From Salticus scenicus (taxonomy: Eukaryota; Arthropoda; Arachnida; Araneae; Salticidae), in assembly GCA_963930645.1 (NCBI GenBank), contig OZ005648.1, positions 243,513,436 through 243,577,435 of the forward strand: DNA of 64,000 nt. Direction: 5' to 3'. Both the position numbers and the translations under genes were made by a program. The notes beneath the pieces are model-generated. The model saw nothing but the letters and a program-made list of their open reading frames with translations. It was not told the DNA's origin and ran no database searches. Within the stretch, counting starts at the first letter, position 1. Each line of letters opens with the position of its first letter. Positions 48,291-61,300 of the stretch are shown here, piece by piece.

Positions 48291-49116
48291 TTATGAATAT
48301 TTTTGTTTCTAAACTGAATTGAACATAACTTATTTGAGTCAGTTTTTTAAAGCTGAGCTTTCTCATACTTAACAGTTTTGAGTCCTTTGAAATTAAAAAT
48401 TACAATTTTTTAGCGGTATGTGTCTCAGTATTTTATGTGTGAGCCCGTTATAAACATAACTCTAAACAAATATTCGCAGGCAATACAGAATTTGTATTCT
48501 AGATCTGTATTATGGGGGGACATTAGTTGAACAAACAACTCGGATACAGGAACATACGAAAGCGTTGAAACGGTAAATTTCCACCTTTTTTATATTGTTC
48601 TTCTGTTAGATGATTCAGTATTTTTCTCTGCAAATATTACGTTTAATCCATACAATAATGATTAAAATCCTGTAAATTTGTTTAACTTCACTCAGTTATG
48701 TAATCATAAAGTATTGACAGATGTAAAAATTTATAACTTTACTTACTTCTGTATTCAAAAGAAAAGAGTATTGAACTTTTTAGACTCCCTGTTTTTGACA
48801 TTTTTATGCCTTTGAAGATTTCTTAGATGTGTATTGACGATTTTTTGAGTAATATCTATTATGCGACCAAACTTTTATGGCAGTTATAGGTTAAGATCTA
48901 GTGAACTAAATTTCTTGATAATATATGTTTAGTTGTATCTTAATATATACTCCTATCAGCATTTTGAGAATATTATCTAGAAGATGGCGCTGTCTTCAAA
49001 TATTTTCATGATTTTTAATATTGCAACGTAGGATGAAATTCCATAAAAATTAACCAAAAATAAACTTTTTTTTATTTTCATGTTATTATTTGATTGAACC
49101 ATTTATCTGTGAATTA

Positions 49117-49150
<34 letters not shown>

Positions 49151-49319
49151 AGAAGAAGGAGAAGAAGAAGAAAAAGAAACGAAACGAAAGAAATAAAGAG
49201 TATGATAAATTCTCTAGAATCTATCGCATCTGATAAAACCTATTAGACCTAAAGTTTAATACCTAATTTGTCGTTATAAAATTAAAAATGATGTTTGATA
49301 CTTCATTTTAAATAATAGA
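48291..49319. other. AT-rich stretch with degraded repeat fragments
   Basis: GAACAAACAACTCGGATACA near 48530 echoes 35185. A GAAGATGGCGCTGTCTTC segment near 48980 followed by TTTAATATTGCAACGTAGGA echoes the 44.8-kb family. A 27-base A-run near 49121-49148 runs into a (GAA)n tract. No gene. Confidence 0.5.
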
Positions 49320-50243
49320 GTATAAAAATTTTTGAAATGAATTATAATGTACAACCAAAATTTCCTTTCTCACATTAATAATACCCAGTACTTTTTCCCT
49401 CTTTTATTAAAAATATTCCTAGAAACTGTAAGAGGATTCCATTCTTTTTAATGGGCTTATTAAGTAATTTTATTTTAATAATTTATGTATTTATTCATTC
49501 ACCTTTTACACTTTGTTTTGTATTATATATCTGTATGCAACATTTCTGTTCAAACGAATTTTTAATAAGAATAAATATTTTTCTATTGAATAGCCCACAT
49601 TTATTATATTCAGAGATCAGTTTTAGAGACAATTGATGTATTTTAAATCTATTCACTGTCATCAAAGAATAATAAGTTTTCCTAGTATTTGAAACGCATT
49701 AAAGTAGAGATTTTTATTGTGATTTTTATTTTTATTTTTTTTTTTTATTCTGAACATTTTTCTATTCAAACAAAAGATATATTAAAATTTAAATAGGAAA
49801 ACTACTTCAAAAAAGAGCATTTATTATTTTGTAAAGTATCAAAATAAGATTTCAACAATTAAAAAAAAAAAAATTAAATAGTATGTTAGACGAAACAATA
49901 TCATTTAAACTACATTCACAGGAAAATATTAATATATCCAACAACTGTTTTCCTCCTCTACCCTTATGCATAGTGTATTTGTTTAATAACTTATAAAGTC
50001 TATACAAACTGAAATATAAAAGATTAAAAAAGAAATAATAATAATAATAATTTATTGATATCGAGTAATCTTATATCATTTGACAAAGAAAAATCATATT
50101 TTTGGGAAAAATGTCGTATTGGTCTTTTACTTCAACTACTGGGTGACAGACAAAGTTGTTTGTAACGGTTAAAGGGTTAATATTCTGCGGTATACTTATT
50201 TCAAAGTTTAAATGCCCGCACTGCTATTAATATCACTACTCTG

Positions 50244-50276
<33 letters not shown>

Positions 50277-50280
50277 TCTC

Positions 50281-50800
50281 ATACCATTCTTGCTGATTCT
50301 TATGTAAAATGGCCTGCTGAATCCGAATATGACTCCCCTTTTGCCCAGTCACCCATCGTTTTGCAGAAGCATCCATCCTCCTCAATTTCTGTCCCTGTCG
50401 ATAATTTTATGACCATGAATTCGATTTGAAGAAGGAAAAATAACTAATTTAACACCTAAAAACAAAAAAATATAAAGTTTAAAAACCAACATGAATAACA
50501 GATTTAAAAATATATAAGATATGTAATGCATAATTTCAGTAGCAAAGCCTCCCAAAAAATTTTCCCTTGTCGCAAATGTCCATGTTTTACAATTTTCCAA
50601 CTCTCTAGCCCCTCAGAAGATATTTAAGGGTTAAAATAATCCTCCACCATCCTAAAAAAATTTATAGCAATAAAATCACCGAAAAATGACAAAAATAGAT
50701 GACTATTCATAAAAAACGGTGGATGATAGGGCAAAATGGGCGTCATATTCGAATTCAGGAGGTCATTTTACATAAGAATAAGCTGAATTGATGTCAGAGG
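50281..50800. mobile_element. Possible MITE with about 80-bp inverted ends
   Basis: GCTGATTCTTATGTAAAATG near 50292 is mirrored by the segment ending near 50783, and the inverted match covers about 80 bases on each side including CGAATATGAC and TTTTGCCC. The centre is AT-rich. Exact termini and target duplication not determined, partly because a 27-base A-run abuts the left side. Confidence 0.6.
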
Positions 50801-51039
50801 AAATTTTCATGCCGAACAGTGTATTCTATAACATTTCCGAGGTGTTTCTAAAGCAGTCATTAAGAAATAAATCTTTATAAAAAGATAGCTATAGACATTT
50901 TTTTCATATAGTTAAAATGACACGCTTAAATTTATTATTGTATTATCAGAATGATTACTACTTATTACACGTAAACATAATTGAAAATGGAAATGAATGT
51001 TTTTCTTCAATTTTAAATTTGATTGAATACATTTGAATA

Positions 51040-52338
51040 TTGGGTGTATGCATTAATTTTAAAGGATTTATAAGATATGGCGCTACTAGTACTATACGTA
51101 TCTGACCATACTATAACTACGTCATCTTAAAGCTACGTCATCTGGCTTTAACTTATAGTATCTATCCATGTGTCAAAGTATAAACAACATATTGTTTTTA
51201 ATCTGCTAATATATGAAAATAAGTGCCAACCAAAGAGCATTTGTGGGGAGTTTTACTGTACTTCTATAATTCGAAGAAATGCACTGCTGAAAATCATCGT
51301 TTGATATCCGAAACTTATAGTGATTATACGCCATCGATTTTGAACTGTGAGTACTGGTTTCGTTGCTTTAAAAGTGTTGATTTTGACACGGAAGTCAAGG
51401 AACGTCCGGGACAGCCAAACAAGTTTGCAGATGAAGAATTGGAAGCAATACTCGATGAGAATCTGTTTCAAACGTAAGAAGAACATGCAGAATCATTAAA
51501 TGTTGACCAAGCAACAATTTTGCAGGCGTTTAAAGGCATTGGAATTGATTTAAAAGCAAGGAAATTGGCTACCATACGAGTTAAAGCCGAGAGAAGGGCC
51601 GCGTCGAAAGGCGATTTTGCATGTCCGAGATGCTACATAATCGCCATAAAAAAAAGTCTTTTTTGCATCGCATCATTACTGGCGACGAGAAGTGTATCTA
51701 TTATGACAATCCTAAGCTCAGAAAATTATATGTCAAACCCGGCCAACCAGCCAAATCCACTGAAATGCCACATATCCATGCTGCCAAGGTAATGCTGTGT
51801 ATTTGGTAGGATCAGAAGAGAGTAGTCTACTATGAGCTGCTGAGAAGTGGTCAAACAAACGATGGATCTCTTTACCGAAAACAATTGATGCGTTTCAACC
51901 AAGCATTAAAGAAAAAATGGCCGGAATGGGAAACTAGGCACGACAAATTGATTTCCCATCATGACAATGCTTGACCATATGTTGCACAACCCGTTAAAAC
52001 TTACTAGCAAAATCAAAATATCGGATGGGAAGTTTTGTTCCACCCGCCTTACAGTCCAAATCTTGAGCCATCCGATTACCTCTTCTTCCGATTCGTGTCG
52101 AATACCCTTTCTGGAATACGCTTCACTTTAGTCGAAGGTATCAAAAATTGGCTTGATTTGTTCTTGGACTCAAAAAGTGAGGAGTTTCTTTGGGCCGGAA
52201 TCCATAAATTGCCGAAAAGATGGGAATAAATCATAGCTAGCGATGAACAGCACTTTCAATGAATTATTTTGTATCATTTTATTGAAATAAACCTTTTTTT
52301 CCACCAAAAAATCCTTCAAAAGTAATGCATACACCCAA
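51040..52338 (+). mobile_element. mariner element, 1,299 bp
   Basis: Ends are TTGGGTGTATGCATTA (left, after TA 51038-51039) and its inverse with TACTTTTGAAGGATTT (right, before TA 52339-52340). Inverted repeats are about 30 bp with few mismatches. Length and layout match a full-length mariner. The transposase gene inside is dead. Confidence 0.95.
51223..52262 (+). pseudogene. mariner (DD34D) transposase pseudogene
   Basis: Near full length (about 345 residues expected) but broken. The first part (51223-51477) carries the DNA-binding domain with ENHRLISETYSDYTP and the RPGQPNKF linker, then a stop at 51475. The same frame continues to about 51600, where a shift leads into the frame with SFLHRIITGDEK (first catalytic Asp), SHHDNA (second) and PPYSPNLEPSDYLFF (third; family spacing 34). 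The C-terminus has HKLPKRWE then stops at 52227-52229 and 52260-52262. Additional stops lie after MLCIW and HDNA. The likely original start is upstream near 51213 but is itself frame-disrupted. Confidence 0.9.
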
Positions 52339-53900
52339 TATATATTTTATTTTAAATAAATTTAAAAAATTATGATAGATAGAGAATAAAAATAATCTGA
52401 TAATGTAAAAAGTAAAAAAAAATGACAGATGTTTAAAAAAAAAAAAAAAAAAAATCATAATTTTTATTCCTAATATTTAAAACACATTACAGAGTAGGGA
52501 TTTTTTTTTTCCTGAATATTTCTATTTCAATCGAAAAAATATTAAAATTTAAGTAGAAAATTATTTCAATGAAAACAATTATCATTTTGTAATGTAGCAA
52601 AATAAGTATTTTCATTCTAAAAAAATGATTCTTTAAAAAGTATTTTGTAAGGAGTAATACTTTTTAAACTGCGTTTATAGAAATAATAATAATATTTCTA
52701 ATAACTGTGTTTCAACCATGATACCTCAAATCATTATATCAATTTTTAACAATCTGAGATATATTTAATTCAATGTTTAAATGTCTATACTAATATTTTT
52801 GTTCTGTGATATTTTCGTTATGTTTGTAAAACAACCATAAGTAAAATAAAGTCTATAGAAAAAGGACAGTTAACTAATTCTCTTTACATATAGAGACAGT
52901 GATCATAAAAATTATTTTGGTAATATCAGGATCTATTTATTATACATACATTACTGGAAAAAGAAATGGATGTTTTTGCTCTATATTTAATTCTACAGAA
53001 TGATTATTTAATATACGTTTTCATTTTGAAGGGATCTAAAAAGAATACATAAAAATAATTTGATAAAATACAAAAATGGGAAAAGTAACAAAAAACCTGG
53101 TTGCATGATCATGAATTGCAGAATATTTTTCTCATTTTAATAATACCGCATATTCAACCTTTTTTCTAAAGTTTTCTAAAAACGCTAATAATTTCTCATT
53201 CTTTTAAACGGATATATTAAGCAATTTATTTTTAATAATTTATGCATTTATTCATTCACCTTTTACATTTTGCGTTAGTTTTCTAAATTTGCATGCATCA
53301 TGTCTGCTCAAACGAATTTTTAATCAGAATAAATCTCTTTTCCTTTAAATAGCCGACATTTATCATATTCAGAGATCAATTTGCGAGACAATTTATGTAT
53401 TTTAAATCTTTCTATTGCCATTAGAACAATAAGTTTCTCCAGCGTTTGAAACACATTAGAGTAAAGAGTTCTTTGAACATCTCGATTTAAAGAAAAATAA
53501 CATTAAAACGTAAGTAGGAAAATTATTTCCCATAATAGCAATTAATAATTTCTAAAGTACCTAAGTAAGATTTCTTCATTCCGCGAAATGATGCTTTAAA
53601 AAGTATTGTATAATAAACAACTTGTTTTAAATTACTTTTCTAGAAATAGAATATTTCTAACAACGATGTTTCTTTTAAAACGCTGACACGTAATCTTGTA
53701 AAGAAATTTTTTTTTAATATTATGCGACATATTTATTTCAAAATTTAAATTACGTTGCTGTTATTAATATTATATGGCCTTTTCTTAATGTTTGTAAAGC
53801 AATCATCGGGAAATATATGTTTATTATAAAAGACATTTAAGTAATGATTTTTCAACATTGTTAATCCTAAAATGTTCATTGGTTTCGCAATGAAACCAAA

Positions 53901-54439
53901 TACTTGACATCATTTAATATTTTATATGCAGCAAATATTTAATATGTTTTCTTTGTTTTAATGGAGTGGAAAATCAAAATTGTGATGGCATTTCTCCAGA
54001 CCGTCTTTACAGGTGCATCCTAAACCATCGCCAATTCCCCAATGCGCAGCACTAGTGGGACGCTAGACTCAAATAACCAAACAACTTTGTTTTAACGGGT
54101 TTTTAAATATTTTTTTTCTCTGTTCAATAAAGAACAGTACTACTCTAAACTTAAAAATTAGTATATGAGAGGAATGTAAATAAGGATGTCACTAGAAATT
54201 TCGTAGTAGACGCGAATGCACCGTGATGATACATTCGTGTCCAGTATTTTTTGCTTAATGAAGAGCTGGACTATTATTTTGACTTGAAAACAACTTTTGC
54301 GAGTTTTTGTAATTTATAATATTTATTTACAGAATTTTTTATTTATAAAATTAAATATTATTTTATTTTAACAAGTTTAACTACAATTGTTTCAAATCAA
54401 AAATTCCTCGAAAATTAAAATGCTAATTTTTTCATTTAT
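53901..54439. other. AT-rich spacer with a short GC-richer patch
   Basis: The patch at 53995-54075 (CTCCAGACCGTCTTTACAGG and following) is unassigned. No gene. Confidence 0.45.
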
Positions 54440-54955
54440 ATATTTAGGATTAGTTATATGTCTTGTAGCCGTTTTGGAAATTAGATTAACAATTTTTAAA
54501 AGAAATTACTGAAACTTCATTTATTTTTCTTATTTTTACGCCTAAAAAATGATTTACTTCGCCAATATCTTTGACAACAAACTCTTTTTCTTGTTGTCTT
54601 ACGACTTTGTTTACGTCTTGTTTTCCTCCAGTTAATAAGATATCGTCTACTTGCACAATGATGTGTGCGGTGTATCTATTTTCTAATTTTTGTTTAGATA
54701 AGGATCTACTTTACTCTGTACGCTGTCGTATTTCGTAAGTCATTCAGTTATTTTAATGTGCTAAAATCTAGCAGTTTGTTTCGATTCATAAATCGCTTTA
54801 TCGAGTTTTCATACTACATCATTTTGCCAAATGTGCGTATACCTTTGTCTGTGACATATATTCTTAAAGATCGCCGCGTAGGAATTCTTTGTTGGTTTTA
54901 TATCCATGCGTTTCACAGTCTTTATATATGGCCATGGCAAGGAATGCTTTTATAA
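54440..54955 (-). pseudogene. Ty1/copia reverse-transcriptase fossil
   Basis: On the minus strand, pieces in order match copia-type polymerase: an EFLRGDL block followed by EYMSQ (family: FLNGDL...IYM), KLDKAIYESKQTARF (family: KLKKALYGLKQAPRAW), SKVDPYL, the active-site block VQVDDILLTGG (family YVDDILI.G, carrying the catalytic DD pair), then KDIGEVNHFLG. Several stops and at least two frame changes are present. No integrase, gag or primer-binding site was recognised nearby. The direct repeat at 54975-55905 lies immediately upstream in its reading direction and might be an associated LTR. Confidence 0.8.
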
Positions 54956-54974
54956 TTGTTGTGAAGAAGATGAG

Positions 54975-55905
54975 TGGCCGTCGTAAAGAGAATATTTCTG
55001 TTGATAGCTCTGGCTGTAAAATAAAAACGTAGTAAAAACTGACTTTCCATTAAAGGTCCAGGCTCGGAATTAACTCAGAGACATATTTTGTTCTCATGCC
55101 AGTTTATTGCAAATATTCCAATGCATGTGACCATAGTCAATTAAAAGAACATAATAAGTTTTTTAACAAAAACATTCTGGAGTGGGGAAACAGAACCGAG
55201 GATCCTGCCGGGCCCTAGGCCGGAATCGTTCTTGAGCACTTACATGTTTTATGATCAGAAAGAACGTGTCCGCTCCTAAACTGAAGCAAAACAAATGACA
55301 ATGCATTTGGCGTTGAATTATACGCCAAGTTCAAAGTTTAAGATAGAGAATGGTTGCATTACGTTAGGAATATTCATATGTATATTTTTTTTAAGTGACG
55401 AGTAATTTGTTGACCGTTGTTAGTGAATGCTGGCATGATTTCGCCAAGATTTAGACCCTGCTAAAATAACTAGCTAAGCAAATATTTTATTTAACCGTTG
55501 ATGTAAATTAGGCGACCAGAGGATGCATGAGTTACATTTCGAGGTACAATTAAAAGAGACCGAATTAATTATTTTCTGGTTTTACAAAACAAAAGGATAG
55601 AAATAAGTCAAAACATTATCATTTACAGAGCGAAAAGAATTTTCAGTACGTTAAGCTTGCTAATAGAATACTGGGAATGGATCAAAAAAATGTTTCAGTT
55701 ACATTGACAAAGATGTGAAAGGGATGATATAAAAATTAGAAAATGCATAGTGTAAAATTTATTATTTATAGGATAAAATCGTTATATTTTAAGTAGTTGT
55801 TTAAGATTAAAGAATCTAATTTATAATTTAATTTATTTAGATAATTTACCTATTCCTTTAAAGAGCAGAATATAAATTTTATAATATGTGATAATCTATA
55901 TCACA
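54975..55905. repeat. 931-bp LTR-like direct repeat, copy A
   Basis: Begins TGGCCGTCGTAAAG and ends CTATATCACA (TG...CA). It is nearly identical by eye to 62718-63649 in the same orientation, with scattered substitutions. Alone next to the copia fossil it could be a solo or flanking LTR. No matching 4-6 bp target duplication flanks it. Confidence 0.75.
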
Positions 55906-57339
55906 TATTTTCTCCCCAATGCCAGAAAAAAATGCAACCATGCTCTTTCTAAATTAACAGTGTATAAAAACATATTAACACAAATGAACAATGAAATATA
56001 GTAAAACAACACACTAATATAATAAAATATGACACACTAATATAATAAAAATGAGTATATATGTAATTATATAAAATAAAAGAGTAATATCGATCTATGG
56101 TCACGTAAACACAAATACAATTCAATAATAAGCAAGCAATGCTTATAAAATGCTATACTTAAAATGACATGTCAATAACAGCTAATTTATTTTATTTATT
56201 TGTTTATTTATTAAAGTCCATTGCTTCTTAGGCCAAGTAGATATATTTTGTAATATATCTTTCATCAATATATTTTAAGTGCACTCTTCAAAATCAGTCA
56301 TGACAAAAATTTTATTAAAAGACGTCTTGATGAGCCATAATGTTTCTAAAAAAAAAACGAATAAAAACCATAGCTTTATTTCAGCTAGGTATATTTTTGC
56401 TCATCACCATTTATTTATTTATTTATTTTTAAACTGCAGAATCAAATTTCATGTAATGTAAAATATTGCCTTGTGTAAATATATGAATAGCAACCAATAT
56501 ATTTTTCATATATATATAGCTTAAGCAACAATTTCTAAAACTTTATTTAGAATATTTGCAAGCATCAGTATCAGACACATCCATGGTAAATGTGGAGAAA
56601 ATATCTTTATCTCCGTTTTCTTGACAGAATAAGGAATATACCATTACCAATGATGCCAATCCAATGTGCAGGTAGAATACTAAATTTTATAAGAATACAG
56701 TGACTATTATTACATTTCATTGATTATTATTGAAATTAAATATTAATGTGCATAATCAAAAAGTATGAAAATACTTTTTTTTTTTTTTTTTTTTTTAATT
56801 CTGTGTTTATTTGTTTATCTGAAGCAGAAGAAAAAGTATGTGTATGTTTGTGTAATATACAGTAAAATTGAAATAAGTATATATTTCTGAGTGCATAAAA
56901 TGTAATGCTTTTTCTTTTTTTAATGTAAAATGTTTAGTATAACATTAAAAATCCAAATAAAAGTTGTGTAAAAAGTAAAAATATGTTATATAACTGAGAA
57001 ATGTGGTGTAATTCTATTTTTCAGATACAAGATTTATCATTCTTTATTTATTTGTTAATTCAGAACATATCTGTGATTTTTTTTTTTTTTTTAAATTCAT
57101 TAATAATTATTATGAGTATTTTAAATGAAATGATATATACCGGAAAATTAGTGAGAAATGTAAATTTATGCACCTAATGCCATACATGCTACCACCCCAC
57201 AAAAGAGAAATTGGCCAGATATTCAAATGCAAGGATAACAACATGCATGACAAAATCACCACATATGCATTGGAGCGCTCACAACACAATTGTAGGGCAT
57301 AAATCTACATTAAAATGAAAAAAAAAGTGATAAATTGAA

Positions 57340-57378
<39 letters not shown>

Positions 57379-57406
57379 TTTTTTTTTTTTTTCAGAATTT
57401 CTAAAT
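55906..57406. other. AT-rich stretch between direct repeats
   Basis: No gag, pol or env-like frame. T-run near 56777-56796, (ATT)n at about 57342-57376. Confidence 0.5.
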
Positions 57407-57671
57407 TAGAATTTCGTGGTCTATTGGAGTTGTGCCACGTTTAATATTGTCACTTGATACAGCTGCGTTTGCAGACTCGGTGACCTTGCCAATGAATATT
57501 ATGTGAGAAATGCCTAGCTGGTTATCACCCAGGGTAGCTCAGTGGTAGAGCATCCGCGCGTTAAGTGGAAGGCCCAGGTTCGATTCCCGGCTCTGGTATT
57601 TTTCACATAGTTGGTATAAAAATCAGCCTTCCACTCCAGGTTATCTAAAATGAATTAAGGTTGATGATTTA
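57407..57671 (+). mobile_element. tRNA-bearing retroposon-like unit with 13-bp flanking repeats
   Basis: AGAATTTCTAAAT occurs at 57394-57406 and again at 57672-57684, suggesting a target-site duplication around a 265-bp unit that contains the tRNA-like segment. The tRNA part is not at the left end, as would be usual for a simple SINE, so either extra 5' sequence was retroposed or the repeat is coincidental. Confidence 0.45.
57528..57598 (+). tRNA. tRNA-like gene or pseudogene (apparent GTT anticodon)
   Basis: A 71-base cloverleaf can be drawn. Acceptor: CCCAGGG with CTCTGGT, one end mismatch. D-arm GCTC-AGTGGTA-GAGC. Anticodon stem TCCGC with GTGGA around loop GCGTTAA. T-arm CCAGG-TTCGATT-CCCGG with one A-C mismatch. 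TTTTT follows directly at 57599-57603 as a polymerase III stop. The loop has C instead of T at position 33, and the anticodon would be GTT (Asn), but the body does not look like a standard tRNA-Asn. A SINE head or tRNA pseudogene is more likely than a functional tRNA. Confidence 0.5.
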
Positions 57672-58344
57672 AGAATTTCTAAATGAAATTATTATATATA
57701 TATTTTAGTGAATATTAAATTCTGTTAAGATGTAAAATTATCTTTTACATGTTTGACAACATATGAATATGAATGTATCTCATATTGTTGAAATTAAAAT
57801 ATCATTTAGATATATAATTCAGACGAATATATAAAATAATGTGTATGTAAGAGAAAATATTTAGATATAGAATATTTGTAGCATTATTGAAAAACAAATG
57901 TTGCAATGTGTAAAAAATATCATAAAATATCTTCATTTAGTTATTCAATTAAAAATGTTTATAATATTTATTATATTTAATTTCAGTGTGATCAATGTTT
58001 ATTATAATCAGCTTCAAAATCAAAATTATTTTATGTATGATGTATGTATATGAAAGTGTGTCTGTACGTTTAAGAAAAACAAAGAATATCTCACATGCAA
58101 AAGCCAGAAGTAAATATATTTACAGTTACTGAGCAAGGCAAATCAATCATGTAAATTTATGATTGATCGAAGATTTACCTCAACATATTTGTTAGTTTTT
58201 TTTTTTTTTTTTTTTTTTTTATGTACAATGTGTGAGAAAATATTTGTAAAATTGTGTGTATAATTGTGTAAAAATGTGTGTAGAGTGGAAAAGCCCTGCA
58301 GAAAGTAAATATTACAATACTAAATATTGCTTCGAGAAATCTTA

Positions 58345-58375
<31 letters not shown>

Positions 58376-61300
58376 GAATATCAATATATAAGAAATATAT
58401 GTGTGAAATGTATAAAATATTATAATGAGTTGTAGAGGACAATGTGAAAAGTATCATGTTTGTTATAGTAGAAATGCAAGTGTAAAAACTCTCAGCAAAT
58501 CATTAAAATACCATGTAGCAGCAAAAATACATTGACAAATACCAGAAAATATGATAAAATAATATGAAATATCTCATATAGGTAAACAATGCAAATATGA
58601 TGATATGTAATGTTTGATATGTATTTTTTTTTTAATACCATAATCATTATTATTCAAATAATCGTGTTTGTAAGAGTAACGTCTATAAAATCATGTGTGA
58701 AGTGTAATGTCAATATCTAAAAATAATTAAGTAGATTTGAAATGTATAAGAATAGATTACTACATTTCAGTAACAATATTGATGTGTGAAGTATGCAGCA
58801 ATGTGTCATAAATTTAAAGAAATACACAACAAAATAATGATTAAAATATAACAAGGAGTAATGTGTAAATAACTAAATATTTAAAAATATTTATGGTTGC
58901 AGAAAAACAATAAAAACTGAAGTAATTCTCAATTGAGTGAAGTCAATACATATGTGTGTGTGCGTGTGTGCGTGTGTGTAATTGGATTTTGAAAAATTCT
59001 CTCATTTTCAAGAAATAGAGACAAGTAAACACTGTATATAAAGAATAATTGTTGATACTGCACAAAGAGATTGCCATCAAACTAATATATGATCAAATAT
59101 TACACATCGAAAATAATTAAGTAACTATAAATGTGATGTATATATATATTTCAGAGAAAACTGAAAAAATAATTATTATTAAATATTCCTGCATACTCAA
59201 AAATCATAATTTTAATTATTTAAAAATTTTCAAATGTCATTATAAAAGTATATAAAGTTTAGAAATTAGCAAAAATATCAATCGAATAGGTCAATGAAAC
59301 TAAACTGTTTTAATTGCATAAAGTAAAATTTCAAAATAACTTATTAACAAAAAATAGCATTGGTCATTAGTACTAATATAAAAAGCATTTTCTTTAACAA
59401 ATAAATGAAAATTTTATTTTAATTCTTTTTCATTTATCTATTTTTATCAATTTTATTTGTATATGATTAATTTTTATATATGAAAGGAAAGTAAGCCATG
59501 TGAATCCTATACAAAAATATACTTGAAATTTGTTTATTTTAAATAATTAATCTTTTATTATTATTATTGCTATTACCCGGAAGGCTTTAAAACATGTGAT
59601 AAGTATCTTGCCCCATTCATGATGTCATACATGTTCTGCTAACTTTCAAGTCAGATAAGAAAAATGTGTAAACTCAGTTACTTACTATGCCTGATTAATA
59701 GGTCGTGAATCTATTATCACAAAATAGAATACTGAGAAAAATGTGTGAATGTGTATGTGTAGGAGAAAAGAAATCTATTGGAAATTTTTTTTATTTAACT
59801 GCGCCCCGAAAACAGTTAAAAAACATGAAGGTCTGACTGAAAATAAAAGCGTATACTAAAAAACATGCATGTTGTACTGCAAAACACTCATAAAAGCAAG
59901 AACAGATAGGTGTAAATTATTTATCTTAATAAAAAACTTCTGTAAGAAAATTATAGATATACATATTAAACAAATTATGACCTTCCACCTAATAATTTAA
60001 TCTGTGCACCAATTGTAAAAAAATGAAACTAAGATGTGTATATATAGAAAATAAATAAATGTGTAGATAATTTAAAATGTATCACTTTGAAGGAAGGATT
60101 ATGTGTACCATAAAAGAATGCAAGAGGGGGTGAAACTATGACATCTATGACAGCAATAGAGCAATTTAGAATTTAAAAAAAACCTCTTTGACAACAATGA
60201 AAAATAACAATGAAAATTCAAACATTCCCAAAAGACACAAGCACCTTCAGATTACTTAAAATTTATTTATTTATTTATTTTTCAACCATGGCTTACTGAT
60301 AATTTTTATTTAAAATAAAAAAATATCTTGATTTTTTTTTTTTTTTAAATAAAACATGTCAAACATATCGATTTGTATAAAAGAATATGCAACATTTTAG
60401 AGCAATATTGTTATGTCAACTAGCACCCTTGAACATGCAAAAAATGGGCCCGCCAATAATGGCATGAAATGATGCAGTAAGCACAACAAAGTTCCCGGGA
60501 ATTGCAGCAAAAACATTTACATATTCCTTTTTTTTTTTTTTTTTTTTTTTTTAACCATGTAATAGAAATGCTGTTACGAATATCTTTTAAGAAACTGATT
60601 TATTGATTGTAAATTAAAAATTTCAAATAATATATATTAAAGAAACAAAAAGTGTAAATGTCATTGATGAGTATATGATTTTTATGGCAATAAGTTTACC
60701 CCTGCAGTGGTAACTCATTCCTTTTTTATTTTTTATTTTTTACTTTAAAATATAATTATTATAATCAACAATGCAAAAATGTCAATTAATGTAAAAATTT
60801 CATGATAAATCGAATATAGCATATGGGAATCAGTACGGCAGTAAATACTAAACGCACAATGAGGATTCAACATAACATTCCAATATTATTCCCCATTGCT
60901 AGGTCAATTGTCATTTACTAAAATGCACTTTACCAATTATACCACTTAATTTAATTAATAGCTTTAAAAAATAAATTGCTTTACTTGTATAAAATAACAA
61001 AGATAATTTAAAAAAAATAATTTGTATACTCATGATAATTATTATTAAATACGATTTTTTTTTAAATGAGTTATTATTACTAATGACAGATTTTTTTTTT
61101 AGTACTAGACAAATGTAAAAAAAAAAAATGTATCTATGAATACTTAATGATTTTAAAGAGCTAAAGAAAAAAAAATGTTTCCATTACTATAAAATGTCTT
61201 TGATTTAAGCACATAGCAAAACACTTCAAATACAAAAGAAATATGATTGTTTAAAATAAAGTCCAAATAAGAATATTTTAAGCTAAAAAGTGCATGATTA

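Larger units (their letters stand above)
49320..53900 (+). repeat. Degenerate tandem copies of a 0.7-1-kb sequence, interrupted by mariner
   Basis: Matching landmarks: TTTATTCATTCACCTTTTAC at 49490 and 53247; TCAGAGATCANTTT near 49610 and 53370; AACRCATTARAGTARAG near 49693, 52480 and 53450; GTTTTTCTTCAATTTT near 51000 against GTTTTTGCTCTATATT near 52973. Copy 2 lacks the first half. The pieces are AT-rich and non-coding. The mariner 51040-52338 and an inverted-repeat element at 50281-50800 sit inside. Confidence 0.6.
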
